Assembly: GCA_913048065.1 (NCBI GenBank)
Contig: CAJWVG010000004.1
Span: forward strand, 1 to 49,544
Source: an uncultured Gammaproteobacteria bacterium
GTDB lineage: Bacteria; Pseudomonadota; Gammaproteobacteria; GCA-002705445; GCA-002716945
Direction of reading: 5' to 3'
DNA length: 49,544 nt
Positions within the stretch are counted from its first letter, which is position 1. Every line of letters starts with the position of its first letter. The notes under the pieces were generated by a model. The model had not been told where the DNA came from, did no database searches, and worked only from the letters and a program-made list of their open reading frames with translations. Both the position numbers and the translations under genes were made by a program. This document shows positions 20,116 through 30,528 of this stretch, one piece after another.

Positions 20116-20700
20116 CTACATAGTGAGATTTTTTTCAAGGCACTCACAGACGGCGTGAATTATAATTAGATGCATTTCTTGTATCCTACTCGTTCTTTTA
20201 CTTGGCACAATGATTTTAATATCACCTTTTTCTAACAATTCTTTTGCCTTTCCACCATCACCACCGCTAAATAATATAATATCTATATTTTTTTCTTTAG
20301 CTGAATTGATTGCTTCTATAATATTTTCTGAATTACCACTAGTAGTAAATACCATTAATATATCTTTATCACTTCCAATAGCATTAATCTGTTTAGAGAA
20401 AATGTATTTATAGCCATAATCATTTGCAATGGAAGTTATAGTTGCAGTATCTGAGTTTAGTGAAATTGCCGGCATCTCTTTCCTTTCCATTTCAAATCTA
20501 TTAACAAATTCGGATGAGATATGTTGAGCATCACCTGAAGAACCACCATTTCCGCACGACATTAATTTACCCGATTGCTCTATCATAATTAAGAGCCTAT
20601 CAACCATCTTCTCTATATTGCTTGTCATGCTTTCAAGTGAGAGTGCATTGATTTCCTGGTTTTGCAGAAAATTACTTTTTATTATTTCTTTTGTATTCAT
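20116..20700 (-). CDS. gmhA: SIS-domain phosphoheptose isomerase family (GmhA/DiaA)
   Basis: SCGNGGSSGDAQHISSEFVNRFEMER; TSIANDYGYKYIFSKQI; TTSGNSENIIEAI; RIQEMHLIIIH. GmhA versus DiaA function not decidable from sequence alone. Confidence 0.82.
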   Translation of the reverse strand: MNTKEIIKSNFLQNQEINALSLESMTSNIEKMVDRLLIMIEQSGKLMSCGNGGSSGDAQHISSEFVNRFEMERKEMPAISLNSDTATITSIANDYGYKYIFSKQINAIGSDKDILMVFTTSGNSENIIEAINSAKEKNIDIILFSGGDGGKAKELLEKGDIKIIVPSKRTSRIQEMHLIIIHAVCECLEKNLTM

Positions 20701-20760
20701 AACTTAATTATTGGACTTTGATTATACTACAATATAACCTAGCAAGAATAAACACAATAA

Positions 20761-21600
20761 ATGTCTAGAATTATGTCGGGTATACTTTATATTGTTGCAA
20801 CACCTATAGGTAATCTTAATGATATAACAATTAGAGCTATCGAAGTTCTTAAACAATCCGACTATATATTGGCTGAAAGTTCAGCAAGAACATCAAAATT
20901 ACTGCATGAGTATGACATAAAGAAAAAAATCGTAACGTTCAATAAAGATAATGAAAAAAGAAAAAGGTCTAGTATATTACGAGATTTATCTGCCGGCTCT
21001 GTACTTGCATTAGTATCTGATGCAGGGACACCATCTATTTCAGATCCAGGTTTTGAATTAGTTAAAAGCTTTAATGAAGATTATAGAATTATCCCAATCC
21101 CTGGAGCTAGCTCTCTAACATGTGCATTATCTATATCTAAGATACCTATTAATAATTTTATTTTTCTAGGTTTTTTACCTAAAAAAATAAGTGAGAGAAA
21201 GTCTCAGTTAATTAAAATCAAAAATGCTTCTCTGCCAGCTGTAGTTTTTGAAAGCAAACATAGATTAAATTCTGTATTAGCTGAAATTTTACATATTCTT
21301 GGTCCAGACACAGATATTGGCATCATGAGAGAGTTAACGAAAATTCATGAGGACATTTTTTTTAATAAAATAGAAGAAATAATGAAAAAGCTGGAAAAGG
21401 AGACACTTAATGGTGAAATAACTATGATTATTAATCATAAACAAGAAAAACCTCTTGAGCTGGATTCATTTAAGAATAAAATTATTGAATTATCAAAAAG
21501 ATATAGCACCAAAGAGGTAGTCAATATAATTAAGTTATTCTCTGATGTTGATAGAAAAGAATTGTATAAATATGTATTAAGTATTAGACACGAAGGCTAG
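20761..21600 (+). CDS. rsmI: 16S rRNA (cytidine-2'-O)-methyltransferase RsmI
   Basis: LYIVATPIGNLNDITIRAIEVL; SDAGTPSISDPGFELVK; IPGASSLTCALS. An internal start at 20773 is possible. Confidence 0.95.
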   Translation: MSRIMSGILYIVATPIGNLNDITIRAIEVLKQSDYILAESSARTSKLLHEYDIKKKIVTFNKDNEKRKRSSILRDLSAGSVLALVSDAGTPSISDPGFELVKSFNEDYRIIPIPGASSLTCALSISKIPINNFIFLGFLPKKISERKSQLIKIKNASLPAVVFESKHRLNSVLAEILHILGPDTDIGIMRELTKIHEDIFFNKIEEIMKKLEKETLNGEITMIINHKQEKPLELDSFKNKIIELSKRYSTKEVVNIIKLFSDVDRKELYKYVLSIRHEG

Positions 21601-21613
21601 TCTATCGTATTAT
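21584..21613 (+). promoter_or_regulatory. Candidate carA leader promoter (TTAGAC-18-TATTAT)
   Basis: TTAGAC at 21584-21589, 18-nt spacer, TATTAT at 21608-21613, overlapping the end of rsmI; motif match only. Confidence 0.3.
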
Positions 21614-21623
21614 TTAGTTTTAG

Positions 21624-21704
21624 ATGCATGCTAAAAAATTACAACGAAAGATGACTCAAATTGAGCCATCTTTTTTTTTATTTGATATAAATAACCTTGA
21701 ATAA
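21624..21704 (+). CDS. Possible carA leader peptide [26 protein letters not shown] (26 aa)
   Basis: Open frame ATG(21624)...TAA(21702-21704) traversing the terminator stem and T-tract and ending across the carA TTG start; an alternative in-frame ATG lies at 21651. Confidence 0.3.
   Translation: MHAKKLQRKMTQIEPSFFLFDINNLE
21647..21679 (+). terminator. Intrinsic terminator/attenuator upstream of carA
   Basis: AAAGATG-a-CTC(AAATT)GAG-c-CATCTTT stem-loop (7 bp, one mismatch, 3-4 bp) followed by nine T residues (21671-21679). Confidence 0.7.
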
Positions 21705-22839
21705 CTCTGAAGCAATATTACTGCTAGCAGATGGAAGCACATACAATGGGCAGTCGATTGGCGTTAATGGCATTTCAGTAGGCGAGGTTGTTTTCAATAC
21801 TTCTATGACCGGGTATCAGGAAATTATCACTGACCCATCATATGATAGTCAAATCGTAACCTTTACTAATCCCCATATCGGTAATACAGGTATTAATTTT
21901 GATGACTTAGAATCCTCTAAATCACATGTATCAGGGATAATAATTAGAGATAAAGAAATCCTTGCTAATAATTGGAGAAAACAGGATTCTTTGGGGAATT
22001 TTTTAAAAAATCAGAAAATTATTGCCATATCTGGAATTGACACACGAAAATTAACAAAAAATTTACGCAAAAATGGATCCCAGAATGGTTGTATTATGTC
22101 AGGAAAAATTGATCTACAAAAAGCTAAAGAAAGTTTAGCTAAATTTAATGGGTTAAAAGGCATGGATCTTGCCATTAAGGTTACTACAAATGAACCATAT
22201 GAATGGACCGAAGGAAGAAAGAACATATATGGTTCTAATAAAGCAACAAAACTAAAGAAGTACTTTCATGTTATTGCTTATGATTTTGGCATTAAACATA
22301 ATATATTGAGAATATTAAATGATTTCGGTTGCAAGCTGACAGTTGTGCCAGCAAATTATAGTGCAGAAAAAGTTTTGGATATGAAGCCAGATGGTATTTT
22401 TTTATCTAATGGCCCTGGTGATCCACAAGCATGCGATTATGCTATTAAAAATATAAAATTATTTCTTGATAAAAAAATCCCAATGTTTGGGATATGCCTT
22501 GGCTTTCAGCTTTTAGCATTAGCTTCAGGTGCAACAACAACTAAAATGAAATTTGGTCATCATGGAGCCAATCATCCGGTGATGAATGTTGATACAAAAA
22601 AAGTTTTTATAACAAGTCAAAATCATGGTTTTATGGTTGATCAAGAAACACTTCCATCGACTTTATCTACAACACATATATCTCTTTTTGATAAGTCATT
22701 ACAAGGGTTCGCTATTAAAGACAAATATTCATTTGGATTTCAGGGTCATCCTGAAGCAAGCCCAGGACCAGAAGACATAAATAACATTTTTGCAAACTTC
22801 ATTATTAACATGGAAGAGATAAAAAATGTCAAAAGATAA
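21697..22839 (+). CDS. carA: Carbamoyl-phosphate synthase small subunit (TTG start)
   Basis: [66 protein letters not shown]. Confidence 0.97.
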   Translation: MNNSEAILLLADGSTYNGQSIGVNGISVGEVVFNTSMTGYQEIITDPSYDSQIVTFTNPHIGNTGINFDDLESSKSHVSGIIIRDKEILANNWRKQDSLGNFLKNQKIIAISGIDTRKLTKNLRKNGSQNGCIMSGKIDLQKAKESLAKFNGLKGMDLAIKVTTNEPYEWTEGRKNIYGSNKATKLKKYFHVIAYDFGIKHNILRILNDFGCKLTVVPANYSAEKVLDMKPDGIFLSNGPGDPQACDYAIKNIKLFLDKKIPMFGICLGFQLLALASGATTTKMKFGHHGANHPVMNVDTKKVFITSQNHGFMVDQETLPSTLSTTHISLFDKSLQGFAIKDKYSFGFQGHPEASPGPEDINNIFANFIINMEEIKNVKR

Positions 22840-25800
22840 GGCTATTAAAAGTGTTTTAATAATTGGTGCTGGACCAATTGTAATCGGACAAGCTTGTGAG
22901 TTTGACTATTCAGGTGTTCAAGCATGCAAAGCTTTAAAAGAAGAAGGCATAAGAGTTATTTTGGTTAACTCTAACCCTGCAACAATTATGACAGATCCGG
23001 ACATGGCCGATAAAGTCTATATCGAACCTATTCATTGGAGAAACATAGAAAAAATTATCATAAATGAAAAACCAGATGCGATACTGCCTACAATGGGTGG
23101 ACAGACAGCGTTAAATACAACTTTAGATTTGAATAGACATAAAATTTTACAAAAATATAAGGTTAAAATAATTGGTGCCAGCATTGAGTCAATCGATATG
23201 GCTGAGGATAGAGAATTATTTAAGAATGCTATGATAGATATAGGCCTTGAGACTCCAATAGCATACATAGCACATAATTATAATGAAGCATTGCAGCATC
23301 AAAAAAAAATTGGGTTTCCAATTTTAATCAGACCTTCTTTTACGCTTGGAGGTTCTGGAGGCGGTATTGCATACAATATCCAAGATTTTGAAACTATCGT
23401 TAGAAGAGGTCTAGAATTATCTCCTACATCTGAAGTACTAATCGAGGAATCTGTTATTGGTTGGAAAGAATTTGAAATGGAAGTAGTGAGGGACAAAAGT
23501 GATAACTGTATTATCATATGTTCAATTGAAAATATAGATCCTATGGGCGTGCATACGGGTGATTCAATTACAGTTGCTCCTGCTCAGACATTAACAGATA
23601 AGGAATATCAAAAATTAAGAAATGCATCTATTCAGGTCTTGAGAAAAATTGGCGTTGATACTGGTGGCTCAAATGTACAATTTGCAATATCCCCACATGA
23701 TGGGAGGATTCTTGTAATAGAGATGAATCCTCGTGTTTCAAGATCATCTGCGCTTGCATCAAAAGCAACAGGATTTCCTATAGCTAAAATAGCAGCAAAG
23801 TTAGCTATTGGATATACCTTGGATGAACTAAGTAATGAAATAACAGGTAATATAATTCCTGCATCTTTTGAACCCAGCATTGATTATGTTGTTACCAAAA
23901 TACCGAGATTTGCATTTGAAAAATTCAAAGAAGCAGATGATAAATTGACAACGCAGATGAAATCAGTTGGAGAAGTAATGGCAATTGGGAGAAATTTTCA
24001 AGAGTCATTTCAAAAAGCACTACGTGGTTTAGAGATAGGAATTGATGGTTTGAAAGAAATGCAAGTATCAGATAACGAAAATCATGATTTTATAAAAAAT
24101 CAACTTCGTGCTCCTAGTCCAGAAAGAATATTATTTATTGGAGAAGCTTTCAGACAAAAATTTTCTATTGATGAAATATATAATTTAACAAAAATAGATC
24201 AGTGGTTTTTATCTCAAATAGAAGATCTTCTTAAAGAAGAATCACTTATGAGAAGAATGAAAATAAGTGATTTAAATGAAATGAATCTATTGGCTTTAAA
24301 GAAGAAGGGCTTTGCTGATAAATTCATTGCAAGGCATGTTAATTGTTCTGAAGAAGACATTAGAGACTTTAGAATTAAAAAAAATATTATCCCATCTTAC
24401 AAAAGGGTTGATACATGTGCTGCTGAATTTGAGGCAATGACTGCATATATGTACTCAAGTTATGATGATGAATGTGAATCAAAACCAACAGATAACAAAA
24501 AAATTATTATATTAGGTGGTGGACCAAATAGAATAGGTCAAGGTATTGAGTTTGATTATTGTTGCGTTCATGCATCTTTAGCTTTGAAGAAAGAGGGTTT
24601 TGAAACAATTATGGTGAATTGTAACCCCGAAACTGTATCAACTGACTTTGATATATCAGATAGACTGTACTTTGAGCCACTTACTTTTGAAGATGTTATG
24701 TCCATCATTGATCTTGAAAAACCTCATGGAGTAATTGTACAATATGGTGGACAAACACCGTTAAAATTAGCTAATCAACTAAAAGATAATAATGTGAGCA
24801 TTATTGGAACATCTCCAGAAGCAATAGATACTGCTGAAGATCGAGAGAAATTTAAACAATTAGTTGAAAAGTTAAAACTAAAACAGCCTAAAAATTCCAC
24901 TGCAACAAATGCACAGCAAGCAATTAGTTCAGCTGAAAAAATAGGCTACCCACTTGTAGTTAGACCATCATATGTCTTGGGTGGAAGAGGAATGGAAATA
25001 GTAACTAATGATCAAGATCTTAAAAAATATATGGATGAAGCTGTTTCTGTTTCTAATGATTCCCCCGTCCTTTTAGACAGATTTTTAAATGATGCAATAG
25101 AGGTAGATATTGATTTAGTTTCTGATGGAAAAACTGTATTTATTGGAGCAATTATGGAACATATTGAGGAAGCTGGAATACATTCTGGTGACTCAGGATG
25201 CTCTATACCACCATATACATTACCAGACAATATGATTCAAACATTAAGAGAACAAGTAACTCTTCTAGCTTTAGAATTAAATGTAGTTGGCTTAATGAAT
25301 GCTCAGTTTGCCATTAAGGACAATGAAATATTTTTACTGGAAGTTAATCCAAGAGCTTCTCGAACGACACCATTTGTGTCTAAGGCAATTGGACAACAGC
25401 TAGCTAAGATTGGAGCATTAGTCATGGCTGGTAAATCACTAAATGAACTTGGTGTTAATAGAGAAATTATACCTAAGTATTTCTCTGTGAAAGAAGCAGT
25501 ACTTCCATTTTCAAAGTTTCCAGAAGTAGATGTCTTGTTGGGGCCAGAGATGAAATCTACAGGAGAAGTTATGGGTATTGGAAATAGTTTTGGAGAGGCA
25601 TACTTTAAAGCTCAAAGAGCAGCAGGAGTAATTCTCCCAAAAACTGGAAATGTATTTTTAAGCGTTAGAGATAAAGATAAAGAAGCTATTTGTGATATTG
25701 CAAAAGATTTAAAAGAAATAGGTTTTAAGTTATTTGCAACTCGAGGTACACAAATATTTCTACAGAAAAATAATATAACTTGCGAAAGAGTTAATAAAGT

Positions 25801-26041
25801 TAAAGAAGGACAGCCTCATGTTGTCGATATGATTAAAAATTCTGAAGTGCACTTAATAATAAATACAACTGAAGGCGCCAGGTCAATTAAAGACTCTTTT
25901 TCTATCAGAAAAGAAGCAAACAATAACAATGTATGTTTAACCACCACAATTTCTGGTGCAAAAGCCTTTTGTAAAGCAATTTTATTTATTGATAATTTTA
26001 ATGCGACAGATATTCAGACGCTTCATAATACGTTGAATTAA
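22826..26041 (+). CDS. carB: Carbamoyl-phosphate synthase large subunit
   Basis: Duplicated ATP-grasp halves: [18 protein letters not shown] and [19 protein letters not shown]-terminal MGS-like domain. Confidence 0.98.
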   Translation: MSKDKAIKSVLIIGAGPIVIGQACEFDYSGVQACKALKEEGIRVILVNSNPATIMTDPDMADKVYIEPIHWRNIEKIIINEKPDAILPTMGGQTALNTTLDLNRHKILQKYKVKIIGASIESIDMAEDRELFKNAMIDIGLETPIAYIAHNYNEALQHQKKIGFPILIRPSFTLGGSGGGIAYNIQDFETIVRRGLELSPTSEVLIEESVIGWKEFEMEVVRDKSDNCIIICSIENIDPMGVHTGDSITVAPAQTLTDKEYQKLRNASIQVLRKIGVDTGGSNVQFAISPHDGRILVIEMNPRVSRSSALASKATGFPIAKIAAKLAIGYTLDELSNEITGNIIPASFEPSIDYVVTKIPRFAFEKFKEADDKLTTQMKSVGEVMAIGRNFQESFQKALRGLEIGIDGLKEMQVSDNENHDFIKNQLRAPSPERILFIGEAFRQKFSIDEIYNLTKIDQWFLSQIEDLLKEESLMRRMKISDLNEMNLLALKKKGFADKFIARHVNCSEEDIRDFRIKKNIIPSYKRVDTCAAEFEAMTAYMYSSYDDECESKPTDNKKIIILGGGPNRIGQGIEFDYCCVHASLALKKEGFETIMVNCNPETVSTDFDISDRLYFEPLTFEDVMSIIDLEKPHGVIVQYGGQTPLKLANQLKDNNVSIIGTSPEAIDTAEDREKFKQLVEKLKLKQPKNSTATNAQQAISSAEKIGYPLVVRPSYVLGGRGMEIVTNDQDLKKYMDEAVSVSNDSPVLLDRFLNDAIEVDIDLVSDGKTVFIGAIMEHIEEAGIHSGDSGCSIPPYTLPDNMIQTLREQVTLLALELNVVGLMNAQFAIKDNEIFLLEVNPRASRTTPFVSKAIGQQLAKIGALVMAGKSLNELGVNREIIPKYFSVKEAVLPFSKFPEVDVLLGPEMKSTGEVMGIGNSFGEAYFKAQRAAGVILPKTGNVFLSVRDKDKEAICDIAKDLKEIGFKLFATRGTQIFLQKNNITCERVNKVKEGQPHVVDMIKNSEVHLIINTTEGARSIKDSFSIRKEANNNNVCLTTTISGAKAFCKAILFIDNFNATDIQTLHNTLN

Positions 26042-27285
26042 TTATTCGAATTATTATATTTTTTTAAATCCAATAATTTTTCGCTGCTTGCAACTATACA
26101 TGTGATGCATGTATCACCGGATACATTAATACTAGTTCTCATCATATCTAACAGCCTATCAACACCTAAAAGAAGCGTAATACCTTCAAGAGGGATTCCA
26201 ACTTGAGTTAATATAAGGGATAGCATAATTATGCCTGCACTAGGAATGCCTGCGGTTCCTATAGATGCTACAGTTGCGGTAACAATTATTGTTAAAAAAT
26301 CCATGAACACTAAGTCTATGCCATAATATGAAGCTAAGAAAAATGCAGCACAACCCTGCATAATAGCTGTACCATCCATATTAATTGTTGCTCCTAGCGG
26401 AATGGAAAAAGACGCAAACGACTTTTTGACACCATATTTATTTTCTACAATTTTCATTGTATACGGTATTGAAGCATTGCTACTAGAAGTACTAAATGTA
26501 AATATGATTAATTCTTTTAATTTACTATAAAAATTTTTAATAGATAGATTAGAAAATAATTTTAATATTAGGGAATAAGTAAATATAAAATGTATAAGCA
26601 AAACAATTACAACTGTAAGGAAATATTTAATCAAAGGAATAAGGACATCTATACCTTGTAAAGCAAAAGTTTTTGCAAGAAGAGCAAATACAGCAAAAGG
26701 AGTAAAACTTATAATAAACATTACCATTTGGTTGAATATCTTATTTAAATTTTCAATGATTTTAATGAACTCTGACACTTGATCTTTTACATATGAGGCT
26801 GCTGTTCCAATAAAAATTGCGAAAACAAGAACTTGTATAACATTTCCATCAACAAGAGCAGCAAAAAAATTTTCTGGGAAAATACTTAGAAGTATATTTC
26901 TTTGAGATTCGCTAGCAATATCTGTATCCGGCAATGCAATATTTACGGCAGTATCTATAGGGTCATAACTTACTAAACTAGATGCAAGCAAAGCAACAGT
27001 TATCGCTATAACTGTTGTCATGATATATAAAGATAAGGTTTTAACTCCAAGCCTACCAAGAGTTCCAACGTCATTTATCGATACAATGCCTGATATAATA
27101 GAAACAAATATTAGAGGAAGAACAATCATTTTTAATAAAATTAGAAATAATGATGAAATTGTTACAAGTATAGTGTTGATAACAAATGATTCAATAAACA
27201 GGTTAGGTAAAAAGAACAGATTTAGGATTGTACCAAAGACAATGCCCGCCAGCATCGAAATTAAAACTTTTTTGGTAAAGTCCAT
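26038..27285 (-). CDS. Dicarboxylate/amino acid:cation symporter (DAACS/GltP family)
   Basis: [45 protein letters not shown]. Confidence 0.92.
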   Translation of the reverse strand: MDFTKKVLISMLAGIVFGTILNLFFLPNLFIESFVINTILVTISSLFLILLKMIVLPLIFVSIISGIVSINDVGTLGRLGVKTLSLYIMTTVIAITVALLASSLVSYDPIDTAVNIALPDTDIASESQRNILLSIFPENFFAALVDGNVIQVLVFAIFIGTAASYVKDQVSEFIKIIENLNKIFNQMVMFIISFTPFAVFALLAKTFALQGIDVLIPLIKYFLTVVIVLLIHFIFTYSLILKLFSNLSIKNFYSKLKELIIFTFSTSSSNASIPYTMKIVENKYGVKKSFASFSIPLGATINMDGTAIMQGCAAFFLASYYGIDLVFMDFLTIIVTATVASIGTAGIPSAGIIMLSLILTQVGIPLEGITLLLGVDRLLDMMRTSINVSGDTCITCIVASSEKLLDLKKYNNSNN

Positions 27286-27287
27286 TC

Positions 27288-27788
27288 TTATGAAATAGTT
27301 TTTAGTGCTGAATCATAGTTTGGTTCATTTGCTATTTCTTGGACTAATTCCGAATGAATAATTTTATTATTTTTATCAATTACAATAACAGCTCTTGCAG
27401 TTATTCCAGAGAGGGGTCCATCAATAATTAGTACTCCATAGTCTTTTGCAAAATTTCTAGAACGCATCATGGAGAGTGGTTTTACAACATCTATGTTTTC
27501 ATCTGTACAAAATCTTTTCATAGCGAAAGGAAGATCAGCTGAGACTGCTAAAATTACTGTATCAGGTATAGATGCAATTTTCTCATTGAAAATCTTAGTT
27601 GATTTTTGACAAACAGGTGTATCTAGGCTTGGTATTATATGTAAAATTTTATTCTTATCTGTGTAGTTTGAAAGAGTGACATTATTTAATTCAGAGTCAA
27701 CTAGAATAAAGTCAGGGGCTTGAGTCCCTACTTTTGGAACATCCCCATTTGTATTAATCTTATTTCCTTGTAGCGTAATTTGAGTCAT
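27288..27788 (-). CDS. tpx: Thiol peroxidase (atypical 2-Cys peroxiredoxin)
   Basis: PSLDTPVCQKSTKIF peroxidatic Cys; ADLPFAMKRFCTDENIDVV resolving Cys region. Confidence 0.95.
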   Translation of the reverse strand: MTQITLQGNKINTNGDVPKVGTQAPDFILVDSELNNVTLSNYTDKNKILHIIPSLDTPVCQKSTKIFNEKIASIPDTVILAVSADLPFAMKRFCTDENIDVVKPLSMMRSRNFAKDYGVLIIDGPLSGITARAVIVIDKNNKIIHSELVQEIANEPNYDSALKTIS

Positions 27789-27793
27789 ACGTC

Positions 27794-27822
27794 ATCATAT
27801 CAATCAAAATAAATGAATTCAA
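27794..27822 (-). promoter_or_regulatory. Candidate tpx promoter, TTGAAT-17-(TGA)TATGAT
   Basis: On the minus strand: TTGAAT (27817-27822), 17-nt spacer, TATGAT (27794-27799) preceded by TGA; only 5 nt to the tpx ATG. Confidence 0.45.
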
Positions 27823-27831
27823 TGATATAAT
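27823..27831 (+). promoter_or_regulatory. Candidate rlmE extended -10 promoter TGATATAAT
   Basis: TG-A-TATAAT at 27823-27831; 9 nt to the rlmE ATG at 27841. Confidence 0.45.
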
Positions 27832-27840
27832 GTAGCACTA

Positions 27841-28455
27841 ATGTCTAGAAATAAAAAAACAACAAATTGGGTTAAAAGTCATGCAAGAGATGTTTATGTC
27901 AAAAAATCTAAAAGAGATTTATATAGATCTCGTGCAGCATATAAACTTCATGAGATTAACGAAAAATTTAATATTTTAGGCAAAGTTAAGTCTGTAGCTG
28001 ATTTGGGATGTGCTCCGGGGTCCTGGCTACAAGTTCTTAAAGAACATGAGAATATTAATTTTTTAATCGGCATTGATTTATTAGAGGTCGAGCCAATAAA
28101 AGATATTATTATTGCGAAATGTGATATAAGAGACAAAGAGCAAGTGCATAAATTGTTCGAAAAATATAATTCATCATTAGACCTTGTAATATCTGATATT
28201 GCCCCCAATATAACAGGTATAAGCGATGTAGATCAGAGTAATTTCATCGAGATAGCTAATGATATATTGAGTTTTTGTAGACTCAAGCTTAAACCTAGAG
28301 GAACGATGATAATGAAGTATTTTTTGGGAATCAATTTTGAGGATGCTATGCAAATGTTAAATAATAACTTTAGTAAAATTAATGTATTTAAACCATCCGC
28401 GTCTAAAAAACATAGTAATGAGGTATACCTAATTTGTATTGAGTTCAAAGCCTGA
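27841..28455 (+). CDS. rlmE: 23S rRNA (uridine-2'-O)-methyltransferase RlmE (FtsJ/RrmJ)
   Basis: RSRAAYKLHEINEKF; VADLGCAPGSWLQVL; DLVISDIAPNITGISDVD; upstream of ftsH. Confidence 0.96.
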   Translation: MSRNKKTTNWVKSHARDVYVKKSKRDLYRSRAAYKLHEINEKFNILGKVKSVADLGCAPGSWLQVLKEHENINFLIGIDLLEVEPIKDIIIAKCDIRDKEQVHKLFEKYNSSLDLVISDIAPNITGISDVDQSNFIEIANDILSFCRLKLKPRGTMIMKYFLGINFEDAMQMLNNNFSKINVFKPSASKKHSNEVYLICIEFKA

Positions 28456-28479
28456 TATAGTATTAGTTAGGTTAATGAA

Positions 28480-28508
28480 TTGACAAACATACAACTTAAA
28501 ATTAGAAT
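28480..28508 (+). promoter_or_regulatory. Candidate sigma-70-type promoter for ftsH (TTGACA-17-TAGAAT)
   Basis: TTGACA 28480-28485, 17-nt spacer, TAGAAT 28503-28508, upstream of ftsH ATG at 28533. Confidence 0.6.
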
Positions 28509-28516
28509 TATTCTAA
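28502..28516. repeat. Perfect inverted repeat TTAGAAT-T-ATTCTAA overlapping the ftsH -10 box
   Basis: Directly read: TTAGAATTATTCTAA, 7-nt arms with a 1-nt centre. Confidence 0.7.
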
Positions 28517-28532
28517 AGAGATGAATTTATAA

Positions 28533-30443
28533 ATGAGTGATTTAATAAAAAATTTAGTTATATGGACAGTGATAGCAGTTGTGTTAATGTCGCTGTTTAG
28601 TGGTATTAGCGGAAGAAACACTGCATCAGATGAATATAACTACTCAGAATTCATGCAGCAAGTCCAAACAGGACAAGTAGAAGAAGTAATGATATCTGGA
28701 AGAGAGATAACTGGCTCGCTCAAATCCGGACAAACCTTTAAGACATTTAGCCCAGAAACAGATAATTCTGCACTCGTAGGAGAATTGCTCAACAGTAAAG
28801 TAAGAATTTCAGGTAAAGCACCTGAAAAACAATCATTTTTAGCCCAAATATTTATTCATTGGTTTCCATTCTTACTACTAATAGGCGTCTGGATTTTCTT
28901 TATGAGACAAATGCAAGGAGGAGCTGGTGGTGGGCGCGGCGCTATGTCATTCGGCAAGAGTAAAGCAAAACTTCAAACTGAGGATCAAATTAAAGTAACA
29001 TTTAAAGATGTAGCAGGCGTGGAAGAGGCAAAAGAAGAAGTAAAAGAATTAGTCGATTTTCTTAGAGACCCAGGCAAATTTCAGAATCTTGGTGGACAAA
29101 TACCGAGAGGAGTATTAATGGTAGGTTCCCCAGGAACTGGAAAAACTTTATTAGCTCGCGCTATTGCTGGTGAAGCAAAAGTTCCATTCTTTACAATATC
29201 CGGTTCAGACTTTGTTGAGATGTTCGTAGGTGTAGGTGCTTCCAGAGTCAGAGACATGTTTGAACAAGCGAAAAAAAATGCTCCGTGTATTATCTTTATA
29301 GATGAGATTGATGCTGTTGGTAGACATAGAGGAGCTGGAGTTGGTGGTGGACATGATGAGAGAGAACAGACATTAAACCAGTTGCTTGTTGAGATGGATG
29401 GTTTTGAGGGTAACGAAGGAGTAATAGTAATTGCTGCTACTAACCGACCAGATGTTTTAGATCCAGCATTATTAAGGCCAGGAAGATTTGACAGACAAGT
29501 AACAGTCCCATTACCAGATATAAGAGGTAGAGAACAGATATTAAAAGTTCATATGAAAAAAACGCCAATTGCTAATGATGTTAAACCAAAGTTATTAGCT
29601 CGAGGTACACCTGGTTTTTCTGGTGCTGATTTAGCTAATTTAGTAAACGAGGCTGCGTTATTTGCTGCTAGGGCTAGTAAGAAAATTGTTGAGATGGACG
29701 ACTTTGAAAAGGCAAAAGACAAAATTCTTATGGGTGGAGAGAGAAAATCAATGGTTATGAATGACGACGAAAGAAAACTAACTGCTTATCATGAAGCAGG
29801 ACATGCAATTGTTGGAAGACTTGTGCCTGACCATGACCCTGTATATAAAGTGAGTATCATACCAAGGGGAAGAGCTCTAGGTGTTACTATGTTCTTGCCT
29901 GAAGAAGATCGATATAGTAACAGCAAGCAAAGAATTAAGAGTATGATAGCAGCATTATTTGGTGGAAGAGTTGCGGAAGAAGAAATTTTCGGAACAGATG
30001 CAGTTACTACAGGAGCCTCTAATGATATCGAAAGGGCGACTGCGTTGGCAAGAAATATGGTAACCAAATGGGGATTGTCAAACACAATGGGTCCGCTTGC
30101 ATACGCCGAAGAAGAAAATGAAGTTTTCCTTGGAAAATCAGTTTCACAACAGAAAACTGTTTCTGATGAAACTGCTCACACCATAGATTCAGAAATTAGA
30201 AAAATAATTGATGAACAATATGCCAGGGCGACCAAACTCATTAAAAAACATATGGATAAAATGCATGTAATGGCAGATGCTTTAATGAAGTATGAGACCA
30301 TCGATAGCAAACAAATTGATGAAATTATGGATGGGAAGATACCGTCTGCTCCAGAAAGTTGGTCTGACGATGATCCATCAGATACTAGTGGCGGAGTTTC
30401 AGCTACGAGTAAAGAAAATCCAGCCACTACGCCAGTATCATAG
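28533..30443 (+). CDS. ftsH: ATP-dependent zinc metalloprotease FtsH
   Basis: [18 protein letters not shown] Walker [37 protein letters not shown], zinc motif HEAGH. Confidence 0.98.
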   Translation: MSDLIKNLVIWTVIAVVLMSLFSGISGRNTASDEYNYSEFMQQVQTGQVEEVMISGREITGSLKSGQTFKTFSPETDNSALVGELLNSKVRISGKAPEKQSFLAQIFIHWFPFLLLIGVWIFFMRQMQGGAGGGRGAMSFGKSKAKLQTEDQIKVTFKDVAGVEEAKEEVKELVDFLRDPGKFQNLGGQIPRGVLMVGSPGTGKTLLARAIAGEAKVPFFTISGSDFVEMFVGVGASRVRDMFEQAKKNAPCIIFIDEIDAVGRHRGAGVGGGHDEREQTLNQLLVEMDGFEGNEGVIVIAATNRPDVLDPALLRPGRFDRQVTVPLPDIRGREQILKVHMKKTPIANDVKPKLLARGTPGFSGADLANLVNEAALFAARASKKIVEMDDFEKAKDKILMGGERKSMVMNDDERKLTAYHEAGHAIVGRLVPDHDPVYKVSIIPRGRALGVTMFLPEEDRYSNSKQRIKSMIAALFGGRVAEEEIFGTDAVTTGASNDIERATALARNMVTKWGLSNTMGPLAYAEEENEVFLGKSVSQQKTVSDETAHTIDSEIRKIIDEQYARATKLIKKHMDKMHVMADALMKYETIDSKQIDEIMDGKIPSAPESWSDDDPSDTSGGVSATSKENPATTPVS

Positions 30444-30528
30444 TTTTTTAGTAAATCTATTATCCTCTCGCTTATAGTACATCTTGTGCTTTCATTTTAC
30501 TCAATAACAACTAAAATATTGAATTAAG

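Noticed and set aside
20200-20225. TTGGCAC motif considered as a sigma-54 -24/-12 promoter because rpoN is in the window
   Set aside because: No properly spaced GC (-12) element, and it lies inside the gmhA coding region.
29789-30085. 98-aa minus-strand ORF inside ftsH
   Set aside because: Antisense shadow of the conserved FtsH protease domain.
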